Part shown: piece after piece, positions 36,432 to 45,692 of the stretch | Layout of the letters: every line of letters begins with the position of its first letter | Position numbering within the stretch: position 1 is the stretch's first letter | Source of the DNA: Burkholderiaceae bacterium | Lineage (GTDB): Bacteria > Pseudomonadota > Gammaproteobacteria > Burkholderiales > Burkholderiaceae_C | Length of the DNA: 64,000 bases | Reading direction: 5' to 3' | Assembly: GCA_018780645.1 (NCBI GenBank) | Contig: JADMJJ010000004.1 | Span: 1-64,000 of the forward strand | Program-made: the position numbers and the translations under genes | Notes under the pieces: model-generated | The model's input: the letters and a program-made list of their open reading frames with translations, nothing else | Databases searched by the model: none | What the model was told of the DNA's origin: nothing

Positions 36432-37100
36432 ATGCACCGCTCGATCGCATCCGCCCTGGCCGCCGTCGCCTTCGCCTGCACGGCACCTGCCGTACACGCG
36501 GAGACCTTCGAGCTGCCGCCAGGCAACGCCTACGGCTACTACCACTTGGCGAACAATCAGCCCGAGTACGGCAATGTGTGGCGCGGTGTCGCCCAATCGT
36601 TCACGGCACTTGATGAGCGCACCGTGTTCAGCCTGTTCTATGTCGCACCCAGCACGGAGCGCATCGCTGTTGATCTCCTGCTTCACGAGGGTGAGCCTGG
36701 AAGCTTGTCGGCGGTCGTGGCAGCCACGGCCTGGATCGAGGCCGGCGCATCCAATCGTCGTGGCTTGCTCGACTTTGATCTCGGTGCCACGCCGCTGCTG
36801 CCTGGGGCGCGCTACACCGCGCTGTTCGTCACCAAGCAGGGCGATCTGCCCGACCTTGGATCGAATGCCGGTTTGGGCGTGCAGATGGCCACCACGCCTG
36901 AGCAACCCAATCCGTACAGTGGTGGTGCCTTCTACCTCTACGGATTCATGGGCAGCTATGACATCGCCGACCGTGGCTGGCCCGGTGGCATGGACATGGC
37001 CTTCCGTCTCACTGCCTCGGCCGTGCCCGAGCCAGGGTCCACGGCCCTGTTGCTCGCCGGTCTGGCCGGGCTGGGTGCTCGGGTACGCCGCCGCCCTTGA
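36432..37100 (+). CDS. PEP-CTERM sorting domain protein
   Basis: 222 residues with signal peptide (MHRSIASALAAVAFACTAPA) and C-terminal PEP-CTERM: VPEPGSTALLLAGLAGLG then ARVRRRP. The mature region begins ETFELPPGNAYGYYHLANNQ and is rich in aromatic and Gly/Asp residues, including PYSGGAFYLYGFMGSYDIAD. A strong GGAGGAA ribosome-binding site precedes the ATG by 6 bases. The gene is divergent from the XRE/NBR1-Ig regulator, which could control it. Exosortase cleavage and surface or matrix localisation are expected. Confidence 0.88.
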   Translation: MHRSIASALAAVAFACTAPAVHAETFELPPGNAYGYYHLANNQPEYGNVWRGVAQSFTALDERTVFSLFYVAPSTERIAVDLLLHEGEPGSLSAVVAATAWIEAGASNRRGLLDFDLGATPLLPGARYTALFVTKQGDLPDLGSNAGLGVQMATTPEQPNPYSGGAFYLYGFMGSYDIADRGWPGGMDMAFRLTASAVPEPGSTALLLAGLAGLGARVRRRP

Positions 37101-37153
37101 TCGGGTGATCAAGCGAGCCGGGGGGCAACTTTCTCAGCGCCGGCCTCAACCCA

Positions 37154-40100
37154 TCAATTCCACTTCCACTGCCAGATCAGATCCATCGAATTGTCCGAGC
37201 CCGATTGCGCGCGCAAGGTGAAGCGCTGGGCGATGCGGTAGATCAGCTGCCAGTTGCCGGTGGTGGAGTTGAGGCCGCGTTCATAGCCGACGTACCAGCG
37301 GCGCGACAGCTGCTTGCCCAGGCGGACGATGGTTTCGCGCACCTCGCCGTCGCTCTGCTTCAGCGACAGCTCGTCCAGGCCCAGGCTTTGCACCAGCTTC
37401 GCCGTCGCGCCTTCACCTTCGCCGGTCAGCAGGGCCAGGGCAGCGCGCTGCAGCAGGGCGGTGTCGGTGCGGCCAAGGCCGTCGGAGCCGCGGCCCAGCA
37501 CCAGCCAGGAGAGCTTCTCGGTCTCGCTCAGCTCAGGCTCGGAGAACAGGCGGATGCGCGGGTTGCGGGCGGTGCCGGTGACGGTCACGCCCACCCGGGT
37601 GTCGGTGTTCGGCCGGGTGGCAATCACGTCCAGGCGCGGGTTGTCCATCTGGCCGCCGAAGATCACATCGCCGCGTTCGATCTCCAGCTTCTGGCCGTAG
37701 GCGGCATAGGTGCCGTTCTCGGCCCGCACTGTGCCCTGCAGGGTCGGCTTGCCGGCGAGCTGGCCCAGGCGCAGCTCGCCGCGCAGCAGGGTGTCCAGGC
37801 CGCGGCCGCGCAGGCGCAGCTGGCGGCCCAGATCGACGCCCAGGTCCACGATGATCACGCGTTCGCGCTTGCTGCCGTTGCTCGGTGCCTCGGGCAGCGG
37901 CTGTTCGCTGCGCAGCACGACCACGTCATCATCGAGACTGGGTGCATCGGAGCGGGTGAAGTCGATCAGGCCTTCGTCGACGGTGAACTTGCCGTTCAGC
38001 TTCAGTTCGTTGGCCTTCAGCGCCAGCTGGGCCTGGCCGCTGGTGACGATGCGCCGGTCCACCCGCGCCAGCAGGGCGAACTTCGAGGCCTTCAGCGTCA
38101 GCTGGGCCTGCGGCGTGGCGCCCAGCTCGGCATTGCCCTCCAGCTGCAGGGTGCCGGCGCCGGCCTTGGCGCGCAGGAAGTCCAGTTTGGCGGTGGCGCC
38201 GTTGAGGCTCATCGCGAACTCGCCCTCGCGCACATCGACGCCTTGCAGCAGATTGCGCACACTGATGTCATGCCCCGTCGCCTGGCCGACGATCTCGGGT
38301 GCGCCGACCTTGCCGCCCAGCGTGATGCCGGCGCGCGTGGTGCCGGCCAGGCGCCAGCCTGCCGGGATCCAGCCGCCCCAGGTGCCGAGGTTGGCGACCT
38401 GGGCTTCCAGCACGCCCTCCAGCGGTGCCTCGGGCGCCGGCCACCAGGCCTGGGGTGAGGTGCGGCTGCTGATCGCGCCGCCGACCACGCCCAGATTCGT
38501 GCCCGCGATCGCCTGGGTGAAGTGCCAGACGCCGTTCTGCGCCAGCAGCGCCAGGCGCAGCTCGCTCAGGCCCAGGGCCTGCGGGCCGGCGTCGTCGGTG
38601 ACCAGCAGATCGCCCTGGCTGCGCAGCAGTTCGATGTCGATGTCCACCGTGCTGCCCATGCGCAGCCTGGCGCGGCCGCCCAGCAGCAGATTGCCGCCCC
38701 AGCCAAAGTCGGGTTGCCAGCGGGCCAGCAGAGGCGCCACGGCCAGCGGCTCGAGCTCCGCCTGGGCCTCGATCAGGGCGCTCTCGCCGCTCATCCGCGG
38801 CGCCTGCCAGCGCAGCAGGCTCCAGCGCAGGCCGGCCCCGGCAATCTCGACGCGGCCGGGCTGCGCCAGTGCCTGGCTCAAGAGCCCGTCACCGCTCCAC
38901 TGCAGCTTCAGTCCGAGCTCACGGCCGCTGATCCAGGCCGGCGCGGTGCCGCTGGCGGGGCCGGTGCCGCGCAGTTCCAGCTGCTGCAACTGGCCCGCCC
39001 AGTCCACCGCCTGGGCGCGTGTCAGCCAGGCTGCGGGCGCCTGGGACAGGCCGCCCTGCAGCTTCAGCGCGGCGCGGCTGCCGTTGGCGGTGTCGCCCAG
39101 CGAGGCACCGGGCAGCAGTGCGTTCAGCCAGGGAGGCGCCTTCAGTCCGCTGGTCAGCTCCAGGCTGGCCTGATGCTGGGCCCAGCTGCCGCCCAGCTGC
39201 AGCAAGAGCCGTTCGACGCGTGCGGAGGGCAGGCTGAGATTGCGCAGATCGAGCTTCACGCTCAACGCATCGCCCGCCTGCGTGCCCAGCGCTGCGCTCA
39301 GGTCGGCCTGGCCGATGCGGGCGTCCGGGCCCAGCAGATTGCTCTGCAGGTTCTGCGCCTTCAATTGGGTGTCTATGCTGAGCAGCGGCCAGCGGCCCTG
39401 GGCCGTGAATGCGCCCTCCAGCTTGCCCGACAGCGTGATCGCCGGCTGGTCGGCACGCACGGGGAGCATGGCCAGCAGGGGCGCCAGCCGTGACAGATCT
39501 CCGGCCTGCACACTGCCGGTCCAGCGCTCGGCGGCGGGGGCAGGGGGCAACTGGCCGCTGAGGCTCAGCTGATTGCCGCCGGCCAGCATCTTGGCCGTCA
39601 GCGTCGCTTCGGCGCCGGATTTCAGCCGGGCCTCGCCGCTGACCGGCACGCCCATCATGAGGCTGTCGCCCAGCTTCATGCTGGCCTCACCCCGCGGCCA
39701 GCCGGCCTGGGCGCCAAGCAGCAGATCGGCATCCAGGCTGGCGTTCAGCCGTTGCCCCGTGCGCTGCCAGGCCGATCCGGCCGGACCGGCCCACCACAGG
39801 CGCGGGTCGAACTCGCTCAGCCTGGCCTGGCCCTGCACCCGCCAGGCCTTGCCCTGCCGGTCGAGGGTGGCCTGGGCGGTGGCCTGCGCCGTACCGGCGC
39901 TGAGCTGGGCCTGCTTGATGCGTATCCGCTGCGGTGTGTAGACAGCATCCAGGCTCAGCTGGGCCTGCGCCTGTGCCATGGCCGCCGGCTTGGCCAGCCA
40001 TTGGCCCAGCAGCTGGGCCTGAGCCGCAATCGTGGGTGCCTGCAGACCGCCACTGCCTTGCAGCTCCAGCGTGCCGTTCAGGTTCAGCGCTGCAAGGCGC

Positions 40101-41251
40101 TTGTCCAGGCCGGCCGGCTGCAACTGGCTGATGCGGGTGCTCAGGCGCCAGTCATCGAGCTTGCCGCCGCCCTGGCCCTGCAGCCGCCCGGCGGGTGCGC
40201 CGGGCAGCCCAAGCTGGAGGTCGAAGGCGCGCACGTTCACGCTTTGCGCTTGATTGGGCACCGCCTCCAGGTCCAGCGCAATGGCCTGCAGCGGCAGGCG
40301 TTGCTGGTCCCAGCGACCGGCATCGCTGTTGCTCAGGTTCAGGCGCAGGGCCGCAGGCTGGTCCCAGCCCTTGCTGCTGAGCTGGGCCTCGCCGCTCAGG
40401 GCGGTGCGCGGCCAGTCGCTGTTCAGCGCGGCCAGATTCAGGCCCCGGGTGCGGGCCTGCAGCTCGGCCAGCGGCCAGGCCGCAAAGGGCTGCAGGCGGG
40501 CGCTGGCCTGCAGGCTCTGCTGCGCGGCGCTGAGCTGGGCCTGCAGGGTCGGGCCGGCCAGCGGGCCTTTCAGCTCAAGCCGGGCCTGCCAGTGCTTGTC
40601 TGTCGCGCCGGTCAGCGGCTCCACAAGCAGCTGGGCGTCGAGCTGCAGATCGTCGCGGCTGGCCTGCAGGGCCTTGCCGCTGAGCAGCAGGCCGTCCCAT
40701 TCGACCCTGGTCAAGCTGATGCCATGCTCGGCCCCCGCCCTGGCGCCTAGATGGATGGCGGCATCGAGCCGGCGCAGCGGCTTGGTGCCCAGCGCCGCGC
40801 TGTGAATCTCGCCAATGCGCAACTGCTGCACCTCCAGCTCCAGCGGCAGCCACAGATTGGCAGGCGCGCCGCTGCTCGTGCTGCTGGCCGGCAGGGTGAT
40901 GTCCAGCCTGTCGGCGCGGACCTGGGCGATGCGAACCTTCAGCCATTGGCCGGTCAGCCCGGAATACTCAAGTGTCAGGTCTTGCCAGCGCAGGCCGGTC
41001 AGCACCAGGGGCTCGACGATGCCGGGCAAGGTCAGGGTCATTCGGCGCGCCGCGAAGTCGCCCAGCAGGCTGCCCTCGGGCTGCTCGATCTGCAGGCCCG
41101 GCGCGCGCGCCAGCAGCCAAGCCGTGCCGGGTGCGGTGCGCAGACCGGCCAGCACCAAGCCCACGACGATGGCCAGCAGGGCCGTCAGCAATGCAAGCGT
41201 GATCAGCACGCGGCGGCGCGCGCGCCTCGATCGGGGCAGGGTGGTGCTCAT
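37154..41251 (-). CDS. tamB: Translocation and assembly module protein TamB
   Basis: 1365-residue inner-membrane-anchored periplasmic protein. The start is a signal-anchor (RRARRRVLITLALLTALLAI), followed by a long beta-helical, repetitive region of Leu/Gln/Asp and the conserved C-terminal DUF490 domain (QLRLRGRGLDTLLRGELRLG, ... RNPRIRLFSEPELSETEKLS). It works with TamA to insert outer-membrane proteins and is also linked to lipid transport. The start overlaps the TamA stop by one base, so the genes are coupled. This is the usual tamA-tamB order. Confidence 0.93.
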   Translation of the reverse strand: MSTTLPRSRRARRRVLITLALLTALLAIVVGLVLAGLRTAPGTAWLLARAPGLQIEQPEGSLLGDFAARRMTLTLPGIVEPLVLTGLRWQDLTLEYSGLTGQWLKVRIAQVRADRLDITLPASSTSSGAPANLWLPLELEVQQLRIGEIHSAALGTKPLRRLDAAIHLGARAGAEHGISLTRVEWDGLLLSGKALQASRDDLQLDAQLLVEPLTGATDKHWQARLELKGPLAGPTLQAQLSAAQQSLQASARLQPFAAWPLAELQARTRGLNLAALNSDWPRTALSGEAQLSSKGWDQPAALRLNLSNSDAGRWDQQRLPLQAIALDLEAVPNQAQSVNVRAFDLQLGLPGAPAGRLQGQGGGKLDDWRLSTRISQLQPAGLDKRLAALNLNGTLELQGSGGLQAPTIAAQAQLLGQWLAKPAAMAQAQAQLSLDAVYTPQRIRIKQAQLSAGTAQATAQATLDRQGKAWRVQGQARLSEFDPRLWWAGPAGSAWQRTGQRLNASLDADLLLGAQAGWPRGEASMKLGDSLMMGVPVSGEARLKSGAEATLTAKMLAGGNQLSLSGQLPPAPAAERWTGSVQAGDLSRLAPLLAMLPVRADQPAITLSGKLEGAFTAQGRWPLLSIDTQLKAQNLQSNLLGPDARIGQADLSAALGTQAGDALSVKLDLRNLSLPSARVERLLLQLGGSWAQHQASLELTSGLKAPPWLNALLPGASLGDTANGSRAALKLQGGLSQAPAAWLTRAQAVDWAGQLQQLELRGTGPASGTAPAWISGRELGLKLQWSGDGLLSQALAQPGRVEIAGAGLRWSLLRWQAPRMSGESALIEAQAELEPLAVAPLLARWQPDFGWGGNLLLGGRARLRMGSTVDIDIELLRSQGDLLVTDDAGPQALGLSELRLALLAQNGVWHFTQAIAGTNLGVVGGAISSRTSPQAWWPAPEAPLEGVLEAQVANLGTWGGWIPAGWRLAGTTRAGITLGGKVGAPEIVGQATGHDISVRNLLQGVDVREGEFAMSLNGATAKLDFLRAKAGAGTLQLEGNAELGATPQAQLTLKASKFALLARVDRRIVTSGQAQLALKANELKLNGKFTVDEGLIDFTRSDAPSLDDDVVVLRSEQPLPEAPSNGSKRERVIIVDLGVDLGRQLRLRGRGLDTLLRGELRLGQLAGKPTLQGTVRAENGTYAAYGQKLEIERGDVIFGGQMDNPRLDVIATRPNTDTRVGVTVTGTARNPRIRLFSEPELSETEKLSWLVLGRGSDGLGRTDTALLQRAALALLTGEGEGATAKLVQSLGLDELSLKQSDGEVRETIVRLGKQLSRRWYVGYERGLNSTTGNWQLIYRIAQRFTLRAQSGSDNSMDLIWQWKWN

Positions 41252-43089
41252 CAGAAGGCGATGCCCACGCTGAAGTGCAGGCGGGGCTTGCTGCTTTTCT
41301 CGGGCCAGCCGAGATCGACACGCAGCGGGCCCACCGGGCTGCGCCAGCGCAGGCCGAAGCCGTAGCCGAACACCGGCTTCAGCGCGCCCCAGCTGTCAGC
41401 GGCCTGGCCGGCATCGAGGAACACGGCCGCCTGGTACTGGGGCAGGTCGCTGAAGATGGGCCTGGCGGCCTCGACACTGCCGGTCCAGACCATGCGACCG
41501 CTGTGCAGCACGCCGTCCTTGCTCGGGCCCAGCGACCGGTAGGCATAGCCACGCACCGAGTCGTCCCCGCCGGCGCGGAACAGCAAGGGGTCTGGCAGGC
41601 CCACCGCGTCCTTGGCGAACACCTGGCCGACTTCCATGCGGGCGCTGGCCAGCCATTGGCGACCCAGCGGCCGGTACCAGCTGAGCCGCCCCCAGGCGCG
41701 CACGAAGGGGCCGTTCTCGGCCACGGTGCTGCGGCTCAGACCGGTGCCAAGCTGGGCTGATGCGGCCCAGCCCTCGGTGGGCAGCAGGGCGCTGTCCAGC
41801 CGGCGCCAGGTCCAGTGGTAGTTGATCGAGCTGGCGTCGGCGCTGACCACGCCGCTGGGGCTCACGCTGCGGCCATGCAGCGCCTCGACAAAGTAGCTGC
41901 GGTCATGGGTGAGCGTTTCCTGCAGCCGGCCGACGCGCAGGCCGTAGCTGTCTTCGATGGTGTCATCGGTGTGCAGGCGCTGGGCCACCACCACCACCTG
42001 GTTGCGGTAGAGGCTGGGGGTGGCGTGCGAGGTCAGCTCGGCCTGGTAGAGGCGCTTCTGCTTGCCCAGCTCCAGCTTCTGCTTGGCCAGCAGGCTGAAG
42101 CCCAGCGGCCGGCGGTGCAGATGCTCCAGCGCCACGCGCGGGCCGGTATTGGCGCTGTAGCCGACGCTGGTGGTGGCCTCCTGCAGCATGGCCTCCCGCA
42201 CGCGCACCCGCACGGTGGCGGCCTGGGCCTGCTCGGGGGCGGTGTCCAGCTCGACGACGACGCTGTCGAACAACCCGGCCCGCTGCAGCCGCTCCTGGAA
42301 CTCGATCAAGGCCTTCTCGCTGTAGGCGTCGCCCGCATTGAAGCCGGCCAGGCGGCGCACGCTGGAGTCTTCCTGGCGCTCCAGGCCCTCGATCTGCAGC
42401 GCGCCGAGCCGGTACAGCGGTCCGCTGTCCAGCAGCAGCGCGATAGCGACGCGCTTGGCCTGCGTGTCCACCTGCGCCTGGGTGCTGACCCAGCGGGCCT
42501 GCGGATAGCCCTCGGCGCGAGCCTGGGCCAGGCTCTCGTTCTTGGCCGCCGACCATGGGCCTTGGGCGAAGGTTCTTCCTGCGGGCAGGGGCCAGGTCTT
42601 GCGCAACTGCTCCAGCAGAGCCTGTTGCGGGCCCGGCTGGGCGGCGCTTTCGCCGAGCGCCCCGGTGACTTCGTAGGCAACCCCGTCCACTCGCGCGGGC
42701 TCGCCGGTCTCGACATGCACCCGCACACGCTCGGGCGTGCCGGGAGTGCGCGTCAAGCTCACCTTGGCATTGAAGAAGCCCTGGGTCTCGAGCAGGCTGC
42801 GCGCCTGGGCCGGCGCGGCCGCGCACAGGCGATTGAGCTCGATCGCGCTCAGCGCCTCGGCCTGCGGCGCGTTCTGGAATCGCGACAGGTCCAGATAGTT
42901 CAGCAGCAGCTGGCGCTGCTCGCTGGGTGCATCGACCTCGACGATATAGGCCGCGCGGGCCGCCGGCAGCACGGCGCCGCCCGCGGCCTCGGCCGCAGCC
43001 TTCTGGCCCGGCAACCAGGCACAGCCGCTGCCCAGGCCCGCCAGCACCACACCCAGCGCCAGCGCCGCGCGCCGGATGCCAACCCTCAT
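41251..43089 (-). CDS. tamA: Autotransporter assembly outer membrane protein TamA (BamA family)
   Basis: 612-residue Omp85 protein. N-terminal signal LALGVVLAGLGSG before Cys, three POTRA domains (for instance ALLEQLRKTWPLPAGRTFAQ and EALIEFQERLQRAGLFDSV), then a 16-strand barrel. The L6 loop with the VRGY-type motif is visible as GGDDSVRGYAYRSLGPSKDG. The C-terminal aromatic, SKPRLHFSVGIAF, is the barrel insertion signal. The frame continues upstream but the start MRVGIRRAALALG overlaps the VWA stop by four bases (ATGA). It sits in a VWA-tamA-tamB operon. Confidence 0.93.
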   Translation of the reverse strand: MRVGIRRAALALGVVLAGLGSGCAWLPGQKAAAEAAGGAVLPAARAAYIVEVDAPSEQRQLLLNYLDLSRFQNAPQAEALSAIELNRLCAAAPAQARSLLETQGFFNAKVSLTRTPGTPERVRVHVETGEPARVDGVAYEVTGALGESAAQPGPQQALLEQLRKTWPLPAGRTFAQGPWSAAKNESLAQARAEGYPQARWVSTQAQVDTQAKRVAIALLLDSGPLYRLGALQIEGLERQEDSSVRRLAGFNAGDAYSEKALIEFQERLQRAGLFDSVVVELDTAPEQAQAATVRVRVREAMLQEATTSVGYSANTGPRVALEHLHRRPLGFSLLAKQKLELGKQKRLYQAELTSHATPSLYRNQVVVVAQRLHTDDTIEDSYGLRVGRLQETLTHDRSYFVEALHGRSVSPSGVVSADASSINYHWTWRRLDSALLPTEGWAASAQLGTGLSRSTVAENGPFVRAWGRLSWYRPLGRQWLASARMEVGQVFAKDAVGLPDPLLFRAGGDDSVRGYAYRSLGPSKDGVLHSGRMVWTGSVEAARPIFSDLPQYQAAVFLDAGQAADSWGALKPVFGYGFGLRWRSPVGPLRVDLGWPEKSSKPRLHFSVGIAF

Positions 43090-44258
43090 TTGCTGAGCAG
43101 CCGCATCGCGCCTTCGAGCCCGGTCAGGCTGAGCGGAAACATGCGCTGGTTCATCAGCTGCTGAATGATGGAGATGCTCTGCCGGTACTGCCACACGCCC
43201 TGCGGTTCGGGGTTGATCCATGCGAACTTCGGGAACGCGTTCGTGAGGCGTTGCAGCCATTCGGCGCCGGCCTCCTCGTTGTTGTATTCGACGCTGCCGC
43301 CCGGCTGCAGGATCTCGTAAGGGCTCATCGTCGCGTCGCCGATGAAGATCAGCTTGTAGTCCTTGTTGTACTTGCGGATCATGTCCCAGGTGGGTGTCTT
43401 CTCGCTGTAGCGGCGGCGGTTGTTCTTCCACATGAAGTCGTAGACGCAGTTGTGGAAGTAGTAGAACTCCAGGTGCTTGAACTCGGTCTTGGCGGCGCTG
43501 AAGAGTTCTTCAACGCGGTGGATGTGCTCGTCCATCGTGCCCCCGACGTCCATCAGCAGCAGCACCTTCACCTTGTTGTGGCGCTCGGGCACCATGCGGA
43601 TGTCCAGCATGCCGGCGTTGGCGGCGGTCTTGTGGATGGTGTCGTCCAGGTCCAGTTCCAGGTCTGAACCCTCGCGGGCAAAGCGGCGCAGGCGGCGCAA
43701 CGCTACCTTGATATTGCGCGTACCGAGTTCCAGTGTGTCGTCGTAGTCCTTGTAGGCGCGCTGGTCCCAGACCTTGACCGCGCTCTTGTTGCGGCTCTTC
43801 TCCTGGCCGATGCGTATTCCCTGCGGGTTGTAGCCATAGGCGCCGAAGGGGCTGGTGCCCCCGGTGCCAATCATCCGGTTGCCGCCCTCGTGGCGCTCCT
43901 TCTGCTCCTCGAAGCGCTTCTTGAGGGTCTCCATCAGCTCATCCCAGCTCATCGCCTCGATGGCGGCCTTCTGCTCCGGGCTCAGCTCCAGCTCCAGATG
44001 CTTTTGCAGCCACTCCATCGGCAGCTCCTTGCTGAAGTCGGTGAGCAGCTCAACGCCCTTGAAGTAGGCCGAGAAGGCGCGGTCGAACTTGTCGAACAGG
44101 GCCTCGTCCTTGACCAGGGTGGTGCGTGCCAGGTAGTAGAAGTCATCGACCGAGGGGCCGATGACGTCCGCCTTCAGCGCTTCCAGCAGGGTCAGGAATT
44201 CCTTCACCGAAACCGGCAGCTTGGCGGCGCGCAGGGTGTAGAAGAAGTTGATCAGCAT
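43086..44258 (-). CDS. VWA domain protein, CoxE-like (MoxR partner type)
   Basis: 390 residues; contains a von Willebrand A domain in the second half, from MLDIRMVPERHNKVKVLLLM onward. The MIDAS motif is altered: LLLMDVGGTMDEHIHRVEEL has Asp-x-Gly-Gly-Thr where the canonical form is DxSxS. N-terminal helices (KLPVSVKEFLTLLEALKA) match the CoxE/COG3552-COG3825 family, whose members work with MoxR AAA ATPases. The ATPase gene of this window lies 14 kb away. No signal peptide or membrane anchor. Upstream end of the tamA-tamB operon. Confidence 0.85.
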   Translation of the reverse strand: MLINFFYTLRAAKLPVSVKEFLTLLEALKADVIGPSVDDFYYLARTTLVKDEALFDKFDRAFSAYFKGVELLTDFSKELPMEWLQKHLELELSPEQKAAIEAMSWDELMETLKKRFEEQKERHEGGNRMIGTGGTSPFGAYGYNPQGIRIGQEKSRNKSAVKVWDQRAYKDYDDTLELGTRNIKVALRRLRRFAREGSDLELDLDDTIHKTAANAGMLDIRMVPERHNKVKVLLLMDVGGTMDEHIHRVEELFSAAKTEFKHLEFYYFHNCVYDFMWKNNRRRYSEKTPTWDMIRKYNKDYKLIFIGDATMSPYEILQPGGSVEYNNEEAGAEWLQRLTNAFPKFAWINPEPQGVWQYRQSISIIQQLMNQRMFPLSLTGLEGAMRLLSK

Positions 44259-44373
44259 GACAGAGGGCCGAGGGTGTTAACGCTGGACAGCGGCCGGAAG
44301 GGCCGATAAGGTAGGCATGGTGCCATAGCCGGCGCCCGACCTCCGATATCACCCGACCAAGCCGTACGACCGC

Positions 44374-45591
44374 ATGACCACGCTGGAAGCCCTGTTTGTC
44401 GTGCTGGCCCTGTTTCAGGTGATTCTGGCCATCAGCTGGGGCTTGTCGGCATCGCTGCTGGGGCTGTCGCGCGCCGCCGGTCTGCATTGGGCAATTTCCT
44501 GTCTGTTCGTTCTGCTGAGCCTGCTGCTGGCTCTGGCCTTGCCATGGAGCCCGCTGGCGCCGACATTGCTGGTGGCGCTGACCAACACCAGCACGATGAT
44601 CGCCTTCCTGGCCATGCGCCGTGGCGCTCAAATCTTCCTGCGCCAGCCGCGCCGCGATGGCGAAATGGCCCTGCTGCTGGCCCTGGTGCTGTTGCTCGGT
44701 CTGGGGGACCTTGCGCTGGGCCTCGATGTCCGCGTGCGCGGCATGCTGATGTCGGGCCTGCTGTGCTGGACCGGTCTGCGCCTGAGCTTCAGCTCGGCGG
44801 CCAAGGTGCGCAGCGAATTCGGCCTTGTGGCGACCGGCCTGGTGACCGGGCCGATGTTCGCGGTGGCCCTGGTGTTCGGACTGCGCTCGGCCTATCTGGC
44901 CCTTGGGCCGGTACCCGAGTCGAGCGCCCAGCTGACCGCGCCCACCGAGCTCAATGTCTGGCTGATGCTCGCCTTTTTTGTGCTGTCGGCCCTGCTCAAT
45001 CTGTCGCTGGGCTATATGGTGCTGCTGCGTCTGGTGCGCCGGCTCAACCATGTGTCGCGCCATGACGCGCTGACCGGCCTGCTGAATCGCCGCGCGATGC
45101 AGGAGGCCCTCGACGCCGAGTTTCATCGCTGGCAGCGCAAGCAGGAAAGCTTTGCGCTGCTGCTGATCGATGTTGATCACTTCAAGCGGGTCAATGACCA
45201 GCATGGCCATGCGGTGGGCGACCTGGCCCTGTGCGCCGTGTCGCGCTGCCTGGCCGGGGCGGTGCGCAAGACCGATGTGCTGTCGCGCTTTGGTGGCGAG
45301 GAGTTCTGCGTGCTGCTTCGCCTGACCGACGGCCCCGGGGCGATCGAGCTGGCCCAGCGGCTGAACCAGGCGGTGCGCGATCAAGCATTGGTGGCCGGGG
45401 AGCTGAGCCTTCCGCTGACCGTCAGCATCGGCATCGCGGTGGCACGCGAGGGCGTGCTGACCCGGGTCGAGAAGCTGCTGCTGGGCGCCGACCGCGCCCT
45501 CTACCGGGCCAAGGCCGAGGGCCGCGACCGCCTGGCGGTGGCTTCGCTGACCGAGATGTCTGAGTCGGGGTTCTCGCCGATGGGCGCCTGA
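44374..45591 (+). CDS. Membrane-bound diguanylate cyclase (GGDEF)
   Basis: 405 residues with six or seven hydrophobic helices in residues 4-225 (LFVVLALFQVILAISWG, HWAISCLFVLLSLLLALAL, MALLLALVLLLGLGDLALGL), then a GGDEF domain from SRHDALTGLLNRRAMQE. Metal-binding DVDHFKRVNDQHGHAVGD and GGEEF (about residue 309) are intact, and the RKTD I-site stands five residues before it, so cyclic di-GMP synthesis and product inhibition are expected. The N-terminal helices are a ligand sensor of unknown specificity. Twin of the next gene. Confidence 0.92.
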   Translation: MTTLEALFVVLALFQVILAISWGLSASLLGLSRAAGLHWAISCLFVLLSLLLALALPWSPLAPTLLVALTNTSTMIAFLAMRRGAQIFLRQPRRDGEMALLLALVLLLGLGDLALGLDVRVRGMLMSGLLCWTGLRLSFSSAAKVRSEFGLVATGLVTGPMFAVALVFGLRSAYLALGPVPESSAQLTAPTELNVWLMLAFFVLSALLNLSLGYMVLLRLVRRLNHVSRHDALTGLLNRRAMQEALDAEFHRWQRKQESFALLLIDVDHFKRVNDQHGHAVGDLALCAVSRCLAGAVRKTDVLSRFGGEEFCVLLRLTDGPGAIELAQRLNQAVRDQALVAGELSLPLTVSIGIAVAREGVLTRVEKLLLGADRALYRAKAEGRDRLAVASLTEMSESGFSPMGA

Positions 45592-45692
45592 CAGGCCGCG
45601 ATTTCTACCGGAATCCCGGTCTGCGTCAGAGGCGCAGGGGCCGTGAGCGCAGCCTCCCGGGCTAGGATGCGAGGTTGTTCGTCTGCCCGTCT

